Below are positions 1-7,771 of a stretch of 14,168 bases of DNA, one piece after another. The stretch is from the NCBI GenBank assembly GCA_023252115.1, contig JAHEXM010000009.1:1-14168 (forward strand), given 5' to 3'. The stretch comes from Micrococcales bacterium (GTDB lineage Bacteria > Actinomycetota > Actinomycetes > S36-B12 > UBA10799). Numbering within the stretch: position 1 is the first letter of the stretch; every line of letters begins with the position of its first letter. The notes beneath the pieces were generated by a model. That model saw nothing but the letters and a program-made list of their open reading frames with translations. It was not told where the DNA came from and ran no database searches. A program made the translations under genes and the position numbers.

Positions 1-110
1 AGATGTCGCGCAAATCGCTACCGCAACGTCGTGGTGGTCTGACGTCCTCTCGACCTGAGTCGCACACTTGTCACCCGGCGGTTTCGGCGTGGCGTGAGAG
101 ACTGAAGAAC
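1..110. other. Upstream flank of ribD; no gene resolved
   Basis: The ribD frame stays open from an ATG at position 3, but the 36 residues it would add look nothing like a RibD N-terminus. The other two plus frames stop at about 42 and 58 and could be tails of an upstream gene, but neither tail is recognisable. I looked for the FMN riboswitch that often precedes riboflavin genes. Only a short ACCCGGCGGTTT stretch (72-83) recalls it, and the other conserved blocks are absent, so I do not call one. Confidence 0.4.
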
Positions 111-1163
111 GTGGAAACGCCAGCGGAACCAAGCTCTGTGGAATTGGCTGCAATGACTCGCGCCATTGAGCTTGCTGGATCTCCGGGCGTGCCGCACGGA
201 CCAAATCCCCGTGTCGGCTGCGTGATCCTGGATCCGAGTGGTCAAACGATCGGTGAGGGATTCCACGAAGGAGCCGGCAGTGCTCATGCTGAAGTCAACG
301 CGCTCGAAGCGGCCGGCGCAGCGGCGCGCGGCGCCACTCTCGTCGTCACACTGGAACCGTGTAATCACCAAGGTCGAACACCGCCGTGCTCGGCGGCGGT
401 GATCGCAGCTGGCATATCCCGCGTGGTCTATGCGCAATCTGACCCAAATGCGATAGCTCAGGGCGGAACTGCGGTACTGAAGGATTCAGGTATCGAAGTG
501 GTTGGTGGCGTTCTGGCCGACGAGGCCGAATTACTGAACGGGCCGTGGTCAATAGCCTGCCGACGGGGATTGCCGTTCGTCACGCTGAAGTTGGCGGCAA
601 CGCTGGATGGACGCATTGCAGCGGCCGATGGTTCGAGTCGTTGGATAACTGGACCTTCTGTGGCCCGTGACGTGCACGAGTTACGCAACCATGTTGACGC
701 AGTGCTGGTTGGCACTGGGACTGTTCTCGACGACGATCCGCAGCTGACCGTGCGCAACGTCGACCTGGTCGGCAACCAGCCGATCCGCGTCGTCATGGGC
801 GAACGCGAGGTTCCATCGACCGCTCAGGTACTCGATGATGCCGCACCAACACTGAGGCTCAAAACCCGTGACATCGACGTTGCGTTGAAGAACTTGTTCG
901 CTGAGTCCGTGCGGCATGTCCTAGTTGAAGGTGGCGGGACTATTGCAGCTGCTTTCATTCGCGCAGGCCGGGTAGATCAGATCCGGTGGTATGTCGCTCC
1001 AGCAGTTCTGGGTGCTGGTATCTCAGCGATTGCGGACATGGGGATCTCAAACATTGGCGGTGCTGTCCGTTGGCACACCGAGGCGGTGCATCAGATCGGC
1101 GACGATGCACGTATCGACATGAGAGCACAGCCAGCAACCGATACAACTGAAGGTGGGCGATAG
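111..1163 (+). CDS. ribD: Bifunctional diaminohydroxyphosphoribosylaminopyrimidine deaminase / 5-amino-6-(5-phosphoribosylamino)uracil reductase
   Basis: Cytosolic enzyme of riboflavin synthesis. It deaminates the pyrimidine released by GTP cyclohydrolase II and then reduces the ribose side chain with NADPH. Numbered from the GTG at 111 (350 residues), the N-terminal half is a cytidine-deaminase fold with the zinc motif H59-A-E61 and PCNHQGRTPPC (83-93). The C-terminal half, from about residue 154, is the dihydrofolate-reductase-like domain with LKLAATLDGRIA, GTGTVLDDDP and a late VLVEGGG turn. I chose GTG 111 because a purine-rich GAGAG lies 10 nt upstream and the length matches the family. 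The frame is open back to an ATG at position 3, and an ATG at 156 (start MTRAIELA) is also possible. It is the first gene of the rib operon; ribE starts 2 nt after its stop. Confidence 0.93.
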   Translation: METPAEPSSVELAAMTRAIELAGSPGVPHGPNPRVGCVILDPSGQTIGEGFHEGAGSAHAEVNALEAAGAAARGATLVVTLEPCNHQGRTPPCSAAVIAAGISRVVYAQSDPNAIAQGGTAVLKDSGIEVVGGVLADEAELLNGPWSIACRRGLPFVTLKLAATLDGRIAAADGSSRWITGPSVARDVHELRNHVDAVLVGTGTVLDDDPQLTVRNVDLVGNQPIRVVMGEREVPSTAQVLDDAAPTLRLKTRDIDVALKNLFAESVRHVLVEGGGTIAAAFIRAGRVDQIRWYVAPAVLGAGISAIADMGISNIGGAVRWHTEAVHQIGDDARIDMRAQPATDTTEGGR

Positions 1164-1165
1164 GG

Positions 1166-1789
1166 ATGTTCACCGGCATTATTGAAGAACTTGGCAGTGT
1201 TATCGCGATTGACAAACTCGATGGCAAAGCTGCCCGGCTCCGCATCAACGGCAAAGTCGTGGCTGCCGACAGCTCGCACGGTGACTCGATTGCCGTTAAC
1301 GGGGTCTGCCTTACCGTCGTTGAAGTTGACGGCGATGAATTCACCGCCGACGTTATGGCCCCGACTCTCGAGTTCACGACAACGGGTTCCCTTGAGCCGG
1401 GTGCTCAAGTCAATCTGGAGCGGGCTGTGCGTGCGAATGATCGCTTCGGTGGTCATGTGGTCAGCGGTCACGTAGATGCAGTCGGCCAAGTGCTATCGCG
1501 AAAGGCTTCGGATCATTGGGAAACTGTTCAGATCTCGGTCCCGGGCCGTTTGTTAAGGCAGTTGGCGATCAAGGGATCGGTAGCGCTCGACGGTGTGTCC
1601 CTAACTACTTTCGGGGTGAGTTCTGCCGATGTCAGGGACGGTTCTGACGGTTGGCTTGAGGTCTCGCTGATTCCCACAACGATCGCGGAAACTACCCTAG
1701 GAGCGCGAGGTGTTGGCGATTTCGTCAACATCGAAACCGACGTATTGGCGAAATATGTCGATCGGCTGCTTGAGAGAAGGCCCGAATGA
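1166..1789 (+). CDS. ribE: Riboflavin synthase, alpha chain
   Basis: Catalyses dismutation of two 6,7-dimethyl-8-ribityllumazine molecules to riboflavin and the pyrimidinedione, the last step of the pathway. The 207-residue product begins with the invariant [10 protein letters not shown] and has the two tandem lumazine-binding barrel repeats expected: residues 1 to about 95, then a second repeat from about 96 with [13 protein letters not shown]. Length is normal for the family, which works as a trimer. An AGGTGGG Shine-Dalgarno at 1151-1157 fixes the ATG. Its stop overlaps the ribBA start as ATGA (1786-1789), indicating translational coupling. Actinobacterial literature sometimes calls this gene ribC. 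Confidence 0.96.
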   Translation: MFTGIIEELGSVIAIDKLDGKAARLRINGKVVAADSSHGDSIAVNGVCLTVVEVDGDEFTADVMAPTLEFTTTGSLEPGAQVNLERAVRANDRFGGHVVSGHVDAVGQVLSRKASDHWETVQISVPGRLLRQLAIKGSVALDGVSLTTFGVSSADVRDGSDGWLEVSLIPTTIAETTLGARGVGDFVNIETDVLAKYVDRLLERRPE

Positions 1790-3159
1790 TTCCGGCAGAA
1801 GAGCTCAATTGGGAAGAGGATCACCCTCGTCCCAAAAAGAAGCCTGCCCCAGTTGCGGACCTTCAACCGCCTGCAAGTGCCAGGCGCGCGGGAAGCGCGG
1901 AAGCGGTGGCGCTTGATTCAATTCCACAAGCCATTGCCGATATCAAAGCCGGCCGTGCAGTGATCGTGGTCGATGATGAGGACCGAGAAAATGAAGGTGA
2001 TTTGATTTTTGCGGCCGCGAAGGTCACGCCCGAACTGGTCGGCTTCATGATTCGCCACACCAGCGGAGTGGTTTGCGTTCCAATGCAGGGCCGCGACCTC
2101 GATCGCCTACAACTGCCACCGATGACTTCAATCAACGAGGATCGCAAAGGAACGGCGTACTCAGTCAGTGTCGATGCGCGAGATGGCGTGAGCACAGGCA
2201 TTTCTGCAACGGATCGTGCCCACACCATACGAGTGTTGGTGGATTCGTCGACTGAAGCTTGGGAACTCACTAGACCAGGACATGTTTTTCCGTTGCGAGC
2301 CGTCGCCGGTGGAGTCTTACGCCGAGCTGGACATACCGAGGCATCCGTCGATCTTGCTCGCCTCGCGGGTTTGGAGCCTGCCGGTGTGATCTGCGAACTC
2401 GTTGAAGAAGACGGCTCGATGATGCGCGCGAAAGCCTGCCGGGAGTTCGCTAACACACACGGCCTCACGATGATCTCGATTGCTGACCTCATCGCCTACA
2501 TCCGCGAGCATGAAACACATGTCGAACGCGTCGCCAATGCGAGTTTGCCAACGGAATTCGGAGATTTTCGCGCGATCGGATATCGGGACACCGTTGACGG
2601 TCAAGAACACATTGCCTTGGTGATGGGTGAGATCGGCGACGGCGAGGATGTCCTCGTCCGTGTGCACTCTGAATGCCTAACCGGCGATGTTCTCGGTTCA
2701 TTGCGTTGCGATTGCGGCCCACAGCTCACCGCAGCCATCTCCCGTGTTGCAGCAGAAGGTCGCGGTGTTGTTCTGTATGTACGGGGCCATGAAGGCCGCG
2801 GAATAGGGCTAGTCGAGAAGTTGCGGGCCTACGAGCTACAGGATCGAGGTGCTGACACCGTCGATGCCAACCTCGCTTTGGGTTTGCCGTCGGATTCGCG
2901 TGAATATGGAACAGGCGCCCAGATTCTGACTGACTTGGGTGTGCGCACTATGCGCTTGCTGACCAACAATCCAGCCAAGCTGGCAGGTTTGGAAGGCTAT
3001 GGCTTGTCGATCGTTGGGCGCGAACGTATTGAGATGACACCCAACGATCACAACATCGAATACTTGCGCACCAAAGCCGCAAGGATGGGGCATCAGTTGG
3101 ATTCGTTAGAGGAACTCAACGAATCGAGAAATGAAACCGACGGCAAAGGCGACACATGA
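1786..3159 (+). CDS. ribBA: Bifunctional 3,4-dihydroxy-2-butanone-4-phosphate synthase / GTP cyclohydrolase II
   Basis: Makes both starting units of riboflavin: the four-carbon unit from ribulose-5-phosphate (RibB domain, about residues 42-245) and the pyrimidine from GTP (RibA domain, about 250-440). The RibB acidic loop [11 protein letters not shown], the [13 protein letters not shown] region and [10 protein letters not shown] are intact. The RibA zinc ligands are present in [20 protein letters not shown], and so are [10 protein letters not shown] and LLTNNPAK, so both halves look active. At 457 residues it is longer than the mycobacterial protein because of a leader of about 40 residues rich in Pro, Lys and Ala. 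GAGAAGG (1773-1779) sits 6 nt before the ATG at 1786, which supports this start; GTG 1906 would give a family-length protein instead. It overlaps ribE and ribH by 4 nt each. Confidence 0.95.
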   Translation: MIPAEELNWEEDHPRPKKKPAPVADLQPPASARRAGSAEAVALDSIPQAIADIKAGRAVIVVDDEDRENEGDLIFAAAKVTPELVGFMIRHTSGVVCVPMQGRDLDRLQLPPMTSINEDRKGTAYSVSVDARDGVSTGISATDRAHTIRVLVDSSTEAWELTRPGHVFPLRAVAGGVLRRAGHTEASVDLARLAGLEPAGVICELVEEDGSMMRAKACREFANTHGLTMISIADLIAYIREHETHVERVANASLPTEFGDFRAIGYRDTVDGQEHIALVMGEIGDGEDVLVRVHSECLTGDVLGSLRCDCGPQLTAAISRVAAEGRGVVLYVRGHEGRGIGLVEKLRAYELQDRGADTVDANLALGLPSDSREYGTGAQILTDLGVRTMRLLTNNPAKLAGLEGYGLSIVGRERIEMTPNDHNIEYLRTKAARMGHQLDSLEELNESRNETDGKGDT

Positions 3160-3623
3160 GCGGCGAGGGCAAGACTGAAACTCCGCCACCCCCCGCGTCA
3201 CATCTCACAGTGGCAATAGTGAGTGGCAGTTGGCACGACGAGATCATTCAAGGACTTCTTAAAGGTGCCAATGACGTCTGTCAAGAAGCCGGTATTCAGC
3301 CGACTGTTGTTCGGGCGCCGGGAGCATTTGAGCTGCCACTCGTAGCTGCCCGCTTGGCCGAAAAGCATGACGCGGTCGTGGCATTGGGCGTCATCATCCG
3401 CGGCGGGACGCCGCACTTCGAATATGTGTGCAATGCAGCAACCGATGGCTTGACTCGCGTGGCGCTCGATTCTGGAACGCCAGTCGGCTTCGGTGTCTTG
3501 ACGTGCGATGACTATGAACAGGCCCGTGATCGTGCTGGATTGCCGGGATCAAGCGAAAGCAAGGGGCGCGAAGCCGCATTGGCGGCAATCGAGACAGCCT
3601 TGTTGCTTGAGCGTCTGTCCTAG
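3156..3623 (+). CDS. ribH: 6,7-dimethyl-8-ribityllumazine synthase
   Basis: Condenses 5-amino-6-ribitylaminouracil with 3,4-dihydroxy-2-butanone-4-phosphate to form lumazine, the substrate of ribE. The 155-residue product has the substrate-binding SGSWHDE segment, PGAFELP, and the loop [14 protein letters not shown] whose histidine is the expected acid/base residue, followed by [11 protein letters not shown] and SKGREAA. The usual EQA..RAG-NKG region is slightly altered ([12 protein letters not shown]). It starts inside the ribBA stop (ATGA, 3156-3159) with AAAGG 6 nt upstream. It should assemble into the family's pentamer or icosahedral capsid; the sequence alone does not say which. Confidence 0.95.
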   Translation: MSGEGKTETPPPPASHLTVAIVSGSWHDEIIQGLLKGANDVCQEAGIQPTVVRAPGAFELPLVAARLAEKHDAVVALGVIIRGGTPHFEYVCNAATDGLTRVALDSGTPVGFGVLTCDDYEQARDRAGLPGSSESKGREAALAAIETALLLERLS

Positions 3624-3632
3624 CGGTGACCC

Positions 3633-3645
3633 TATGGTGGTGCAA
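3633..3645 (+). promoter_or_regulatory. Candidate -10 box for a leaderless hisE transcript
   Basis: TATGGT (3633-3638) fits the actinobacterial TANNNT -10 pattern. Its last T lies exactly 7 nt before the A of the hisE ATG at 3645, the spacing expected if transcription begins on the start codon. There is no good Shine-Dalgarno before hisE, which fits. A TTGAGC at 3607-3612 could be a -35 but is 20 nt away, longer than ideal. Inference from pattern only. Confidence 0.4.
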
Positions 3646-3908
3646 TGAAGACCTTTGACGAGCTTTACGCCGAGCTCTTAGCCAAGGCGGAAACCAAAGA
3701 CCCAGATTCCTCCACCGTGGTTTTACTCAACGGCGGAGTCCACGCTGTTGGCAAAAAGGTCGTCGAAGAGGCTGCAGAGGCATGGATGGCCGCAGAACAT
3801 GAAAGCCCAGACCGTGCGGCCGAGGAAATTTCTCAGTTGCTGTATCACGCGCAGGTCTTGATGATTGCCAGTGGCGTGACGCTCAAGGACGTCTATAAAC
3901 AGCTTTAG
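3645..3908 (+). CDS. hisE: Phosphoribosyl-ATP pyrophosphohydrolase
   Basis: Second step of histidine synthesis: hydrolyses phosphoribosyl-ATP to phosphoribosyl-AMP. This is the stand-alone actinobacterial form, not fused to HisI. The 87-residue, all-helical protein belongs to the MazG-like fold. It shows metal-binding glutamates in [18 protein letters not shown] (38-53, including E41, E42 and E45) and [11 protein letters not shown] (58-68). It closely resembles the mycobacterial HisE I remember, including the EEISQLLY variant. It follows ribH by 21 nt and pairs with hisG downstream. Confidence 0.95.
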   Translation: MKTFDELYAELLAKAETKDPDSSTVVLLNGGVHAVGKKVVEEAAEAWMAAEHESPDRAAEEISQLLYHAQVLMIASGVTLKDVYKQL

Positions 3909-3955
3909 GACTGCAAGAGCAACACCCGAGTATCGAATCGAGAGAAGGACTCAAC

Positions 3956-4801
3956 ATGTTGCGCGTGGCCGTACCAAACAAGGGCTCACTGAGTGAGCCT
4001 GCGCGATCGATGCTGCGTGAGGCGGGTTACCTCCGGTCGGGAATGATGAATGACTTGGTCGTCCAAGATCCCGAGAACGACACCGAGTTCTTCTTTCTGC
4101 GGCCAAAAGACATCGCCATCTACGTTGGGGCTGGCACAGTCGATCTTGGGATCACCGGTCAAGACATGCTTGCCGATTCAGCCGCCCCGGCGACGCAAGT
4201 ATTGGATCTTGGGTTTGCGGCCTCAGCGTTTCAGCTAGCCGCTCCTGTCGGGGTCGCTCAGACGGTTCATGATCTTGCAGGTAAACGCATCGCAACGTCG
4301 TATGTCGGTTTGCTCGAAACGTGGTTACTCGCTCAAGGCGTCAAGGCAACAATCGTAAAACTCGACGGCGCTGTTGAGAACGCAGTGAAGCTTGGCATAG
4401 CCGATGCCGTCGCAGATGTCGTCGACACAGGTACCACCATGCGCCAAGCAGGACTCGAACCAATCGGCGAGCCGATTCTGCGCAGCAAAGCGCAGCTCAT
4501 CCGGCCTCAGTCCGCGCAGCCGAACCAAGCAGCTGACACGTTCATCCACCGTCTTGAAGGTGTGATCGTTGCCAGAAGTTACGTCATCATGGATTACGAC
4601 ATCAGCATGGATTTAGTCGATGCTGCCACGACTATTACGCCTGGTTTGGAGTCGCCAACGGTCTCGCCTCTTGGCAAAGAAGGCTGGGTTGCTATTCGCG
4701 CACTAGTGCCGCGCGCCGATACTCAACGTGTGATGGATGAGCTGTATCAACTAGGTGGACGTGGCATTTTCGTTTCGTTGATCCACGCCTGCCGTCTGTG
4801 A
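3956..4801 (+). CDS. hisG: ATP phosphoribosyltransferase, long form
   Basis: First and committed step of histidine synthesis: joins ATP and PRPP. The 281-residue length is the long form, which carries a C-terminal ACT-like domain (about 205-281) used for histidine feedback inhibition and needs no HisZ partner. The PRPP-binding loop DVVDTGTTMR is at residues 154-163, and the N-terminal LRVAVPNKGSL is typical. AGAAGGA (3943-3949) lies 6 nt before the ATG. The order hisE then hisG is the reverse of the reaction order but is the usual one in actinobacteria. The gene ends at the large inverted repeat separating it from a convergent gene. Confidence 0.95.
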   Translation: MLRVAVPNKGSLSEPARSMLREAGYLRSGMMNDLVVQDPENDTEFFFLRPKDIAIYVGAGTVDLGITGQDMLADSAAPATQVLDLGFAASAFQLAAPVGVAQTVHDLAGKRIATSYVGLLETWLLAQGVKATIVKLDGAVENAVKLGIADAVADVVDTGTTMRQAGLEPIGEPILRSKAQLIRPQSAQPNQAADTFIHRLEGVIVARSYVIMDYDISMDLVDAATTITPGLESPTVSPLGKEGWVAIRALVPRADTQRVMDELYQLGGRGIFVSLIHACRL

Positions 4802-4802
4802 C

Positions 4803-4887
4803 ATGTTGATCATGCAGTTGTTGTTGTTTTTGATCAGCTATAAGGTCTAAATCGCACTCTGAACGACAACAAGTGCATGATCAACGT
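4803..4887. terminator. Long inverted repeat between convergent genes, probable bidirectional terminator
   Basis: Arms 4805-4826 and 4864-4885 are complementary over 22 bp with one mismatch (4817/4873) and one G-U pair. Two more inner A-T pairs and two outer pairs extend it to about 25 bp. The loop is about 35 nt. TGATCA occurs three times, once in each arm and once in the loop (4831-4836). No clean U-tract follows on either strand, so simple intrinsic termination is not certain. It fills almost the whole gap between the hisG stop and the stop of the minus-strand PLP enzyme. An alternative is a small mobile or repetitive intergenic element. Confidence 0.65.
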
Positions 4888-4889
4888 AC

Positions 4890-6131
4890 TTAAAGGAATG
4901 TTTGGCCATCTCCCCGGTAAGTGTTCACCGTACCCACGATTTCGCTGCCGCGAATCATGAGTAACTGCGCAAATCTCTCGCACAGTTCACCGGCCTTTGC
5001 GTGTCGAAACCACACCAAGTCTCCGATGGCCAATTTGTCGGCAACCTCACCACGTAGCGGCGTCTGCACTTCGCCAGCGCCTTCCTGGCTATCGAGTTTC
5101 AGACCAGTCGGTAGCCATGGTTGGGGGAGGCGGGAGGGGTCGGCAATGCCCGAGGCGATATATCCGCCACCGAGAACGGTGACTGTTTCTGGACCCGGAC
5201 GGCGCACGACCGGCAGCGCAAATGTTGCCCCAGCGTCGAGATGAAAGTGGCGATAACCGTCAAACAGAGTCGGTGCATAAAACCCAGAACCAGCGGCAAG
5301 CTCAGTCAGTGATGAATCTGCTGCCGAGATCTCAAGTGATCCCGTTCCACCACCGTTGACGAATTCCAAGGTGGGTTGGCCGAGCCGTTCGAGTTCATTA
5401 CGAATTGCGGCCACGGTTGCGCCTCGGCGTCGAACAAGTTCACGGGCAGACCCCGATTGCATTGCAGTGATGGCGAGTCCACGAACCCGTTTATGTGGCG
5501 GCCTGTTTCCCAGACCAGCAATCTGTGCCTCGTATGACATCGCGCCGACCAATCGAAGGCCATCCCGCTGCGAGATCTGGCGAGTCAATGCGACTGCTTG
5601 ATCCGGGGTGCGAACGGGGGAGCGGCGCGCACCGATATGCACCGCAGAATTCATCGAACCTGGAATGGGACGCCATGACGCATCGATGTCGATGGCTACC
5701 CGGATGACCGCACCGCCCTCAGGTCGGGCGGTCTCGATGACATACAGCTGTGCGGGATCATCGACCATCAGTGTGATGCGGTCGGCCAGGAGCTGGTCAG
5801 AGGCAAGTGCTGCAATTGCGGTGCGATTCACCGTTGGGTAGGCGACCACGATGTCATCGAGGGCCGGATACTCATCCGATGCCGTGGCCAGCCAGAGCGC
5901 TTCGGGCAGCGTGAATGCGAGCACGCCCGCGTACCCCGGCGCTTTGAGTAGTTCCGTTAGCACGGAACGGCATCGCAGCGACTTGCTTGCGATACGGATG
6001 GGCTTGCCTGCCGCGCGTCGCCGCATATCTGCTTGGTTGGACTCGACCGAGTTCATATCAAGCACTGCAAACGGCGCATCTAGGCCAGCCGTTGCCGTTT
6101 CTAACCGTGCGCGTTCAACCTCAAGATTCAT
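4890..6131 (-). CDS. Fold-type III PLP enzyme, alanine racemase N-domain / D-serine-dehydratase-like (amino acid deaminase/aldolase)
   Basis: A 413-residue pyridoxal-phosphate enzyme. The N-terminal barrel has the expected Schiff-base lysine in RIASKSLRCR (K50) and substrate-loop segments such as AIDIDASWRP and GAMSYEAQIAG. The PLP-phosphate region FVNGGGTGSLE follows, and a C-terminal D-serine-dehydratase-like domain ends with RHAKAGELCERF (H377, C384), where relatives place a metal site. Related proteins are annotated as amino acid deaminase, D-threonine aldolase or alanine racemase; the substrate cannot be told from sequence. Its ATG overlaps the hydrolase stop (ATGA on the minus strand, 6131-6128) without a strong Shine-Dalgarno, so it is probably translated by coupling. 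It is the last gene of a three-gene minus-strand operon. Confidence 0.85.
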   Translation of the reverse strand: MNLEVERARLETATAGLDAPFAVLDMNSVESNQADMRRRAAGKPIRIASKSLRCRSVLTELLKAPGYAGVLAFTLPEALWLATASDEYPALDDIVVAYPTVNRTAIAALASDQLLADRITLMVDDPAQLYVIETARPEGGAVIRVAIDIDASWRPIPGSMNSAVHIGARRSPVRTPDQAVALTRQISQRDGLRLVGAMSYEAQIAGLGNRPPHKRVRGLAITAMQSGSARELVRRRGATVAAIRNELERLGQPTLEFVNGGGTGSLEISAADSSLTELAAGSGFYAPTLFDGYRHFHLDAGATFALPVVRRPGPETVTVLGGGYIASGIADPSRLPQPWLPTGLKLDSQEGAGEVQTPLRGEVADKLAIGDLVWFRHAKAGELCERFAQLLMIRGSEIVGTVNTYRGDGQTFL

Positions 6132-7033
6132 TTCGCCGCTTTCTGTGGCGGCGGCAATCCCTTAAGGGCGCGCGAGATTGCGTCGGCAACGGCATGTGGT
6201 GAATCAAACATCATCAAGTGAGCGGATCGCACGAGGAGGAAGTTCACGCGGGGACCAAATTGGGGAAGTCGGCGACGGCTGCGCTCAATCCACCTAGTTT
6301 CGAGACTGGCGAACGGTCGCCCTCTGCTCGCTCCCACCAGAACCTGAACCGGGATATCCGGCATCGCCGTCTGCTCTTCAAGTTCAAGCCCCTGAGAACA
6401 ATGCCGGGGGAGTCGCACATCTTCCTTGAGAATTGTTCGCAAATGGCGAGGTGTCGAAATCAAGCGCCGTTGCTCGTCGGACAAGCGCGGGCCAGTTTTG
6501 CGAGTGGTATTGAAAAGCGTGCCCACTTTCTCGATCAACGGGCCACCATAGGTGGCGAACCGGTTGTTTTGGAACAGCAAACCGAGCGCTCGCGCTCGCA
6601 ATGGCGGCGGTGTCCAATTTGCTTTCGCATACTCCGTTGGGTCAATTGCATCAACCAGCACCAACCCAACTGTCCGTTCTGGATACCAACGCGCCGTCGC
6701 CTCGGCAATTAGCCCTCCGTACGAGTGACCGACAAGCAGCAAGTCTCGATCGGGTACGACTTCATCGGCTACCGCAAGCAGACGTTCCACCTCGTGCCGC
6801 AGGTCGCGGGACGATTGGTTCGATGTGGGGGAACCGCCGAGTCCGGGCCGATCAAAACGAACGGCAGTCACGTTTTGCAGCAGGTCAATCACCGGATCCC
6901 AGTAGTCATACGAGATGCCCAAACCATCGGCAAAAATTGCCGCTGGACCCTCCGCTTTGGGGTGGTCAACAGCAACCCGCAATTGCTCGCCATCGACATC
7001 GATAACGGAGCCACCCAGGCCATCGACTGTCAT
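6128..7033 (-). CDS. Alpha/beta hydrolase
   Basis: A 301-residue cytosolic hydrolase of unknown substrate. The nucleophile elbow is GHSYGG (S104), an oxyanion-type FADGLG segment is near residue 34, FDRPGLGGS follows at about 60-68, and the catalytic histidine is likely H272 in SAHLMMFDSP. The acid residue is less certain; the VLVDAIDP region is one candidate. The open frame runs further upstream to 7240, but the ATG at 7033 overlaps the stop of the preceding membrane-protein gene (ATGA) and has GGGAG just upstream, so the extra 69 residues are rejected. There is no signal peptide. Confidence 0.88.
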   Translation of the reverse strand: MTVDGLGGSVIDVDGEQLRVAVDHPKAEGPAAIFADGLGISYDYWDPVIDLLQNVTAVRFDRPGLGGSPTSNQSSRDLRHEVERLLAVADEVVPDRDLLLVGHSYGGLIAEATARWYPERTVGLVLVDAIDPTEYAKANWTPPPLRARALGLLFQNNRFATYGGPLIEKVGTLFNTTRKTGPRLSDEQRRLISTPRHLRTILKEDVRLPRHCSQGLELEEQTAMPDIPVQVLVGASRGRPFASLETRWIERSRRRLPQFGPRVNFLLVRSAHLMMFDSPHAVADAISRALKGLPPPQKAAK

Positions 7034-7752
7034 GGTTGCTCCCTGCCCAATAGCTGACCGGGTTTCAATTCGATCAGAGTGACAGCTAACACGACTAGGA
7101 ACGCCGAGAACATCACGACCTGAACCCTTTGGGTGATTCCCAGATCTGGCAGGAACTCCAGATACTGCGCGGCGATAAAGACGTTCAGTCCGGTATAGAT
7201 CAAGCCAAAGGAGTAGCCGACAACTCCTAACGCGCGCCAACTAGATTGACGGTGAGACGCCACGCCAAAAGTCAACATGACCGCGTTAATTGCGAGGCCT
7301 TCCAAAATCCCAGTCACGCTGTGCGATTCATGTTCGAAACTCACCTGACCGAGTTCTTCGCGCATTCGACATGCCGCATCCAGCGTCGGCACACAGTCCA
7401 AGGCAAGAAAAGCATCGGCGGCTGTGAGCACGCCGATCACCACCAGACAGATTTGGCCGATTCGCACGATCTTGCGGTTCGGGAACTCGTGCCAGAGGAA
7501 CGCCGACGCCAGCAAAAGGCATACTCCCTGAAGTGCGTCGGCGGTATGAAAGATCCAGGCGCCCGGTTGACCGTCAGCACCTAGCTCGCTGACGAATGAC
7601 GAGAACGGGCTAAGAGTGCTCCCAGCTGCAGAAGCAAGCACAAAACCGCAGTTGGCAACTGCTGCGATCAGGAGCAGAGCAATGCCAATAAGTCGCGAGG
7701 CCGATCTGCCCTGGGCCTTGACCGATTGGGCATTTGCCGTTGACACAGTCAC
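7030..7752 (-). CDS. DUF998-like integral membrane protein
   Basis: A 240-residue protein with about six hydrophobic helices, near residues 21-43, 70-88, 98-116, 148-166, 174-196 and 207-228. LSPFSSFVSELGADGQPGAW after helix 1 and the DCVPTLDAACR...HESHS segment between helices 3 and 4 resemble the DUF998 family, whose function is unknown. The start is GTG 7752; the GTG at 7746 (third codon) sits better behind a -10-like TAGCGT and may be the real start. No Shine-Dalgarno is evident. It heads the operon with the hydrolase and the PLP enzyme and diverges from the carboxyltransferase across only 18 nt. Confidence 0.75.
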   Translation of the reverse strand: MTVSTANAQSVKAQGRSASRLIGIALLLIAAVANCGFVLASAAGSTLSPFSSFVSELGADGQPGAWIFHTADALQGVCLLLASAFLWHEFPNRKIVRIGQICLVVIGVLTAADAFLALDCVPTLDAACRMREELGQVSFEHESHSVTGILEGLAINAVMLTFGVASHRQSSWRALGVVGYSFGLIYTGLNVFIAAQYLEFLPDLGITQRVQVVMFSAFLVVLAVTLIELKPGQLLGREQP

Positions 7753-7771
7753 TCACGCTAGCGTGCCGTTG
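7740..7771. promoter_or_regulatory. Palindromic divergent promoter region between two leaderless-type starts
   Basis: The 18-nt gap holds a perfect 12-bp palindrome, CACGCTAGCGTG (7754-7765). It presents TAGCGT, a TANNNT -10 match, on both strands: plus 7759-7764 and minus 7760-7755. On the plus strand the last T is exactly 7 nt before GTG 7771. On the minus strand the predicted start falls near 7748, beside GTG 7746. Neither gene has a Shine-Dalgarno. A consensus TTGACA at 7740-7745 is only 13 nt from the plus -10, short for a standard sigma factor. It could equally be a repressor operator. Confidence 0.5.

Noticed and set aside
1..110. FMN riboswitch ahead of ribD
   Set aside because: Only one short block recalls the aptamer; the other conserved segments and the pairing frame are absent. 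One could still lie upstream of the window.
3..110. N-terminal extension of RibD from an ATG at position 3
   Set aside because: The 36 extra residues do not resemble the family, and a GTG at 111 with a ribosome-binding sequence gives the normal length.
1166..3623. Loss of activity in one half of RibBA, or a degenerate RibH
   Set aside because: All metal and catalytic motifs that I can identify in both RibBA domains and the RibH histidine are present.
6218..7057. Plus-strand open frames opposite the alpha/beta hydrolase
   Set aside because: They are shadows of the hydrolase and membrane-protein genes, with compositionally odd translations and no family resemblance.
7034..7240. 69-residue extension of the alpha/beta hydrolase
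   Set aside because: It would overlap the membrane-protein gene deeply, while the ATG at 7033 has a Shine-Dalgarno and an ATGA coupling overlap.
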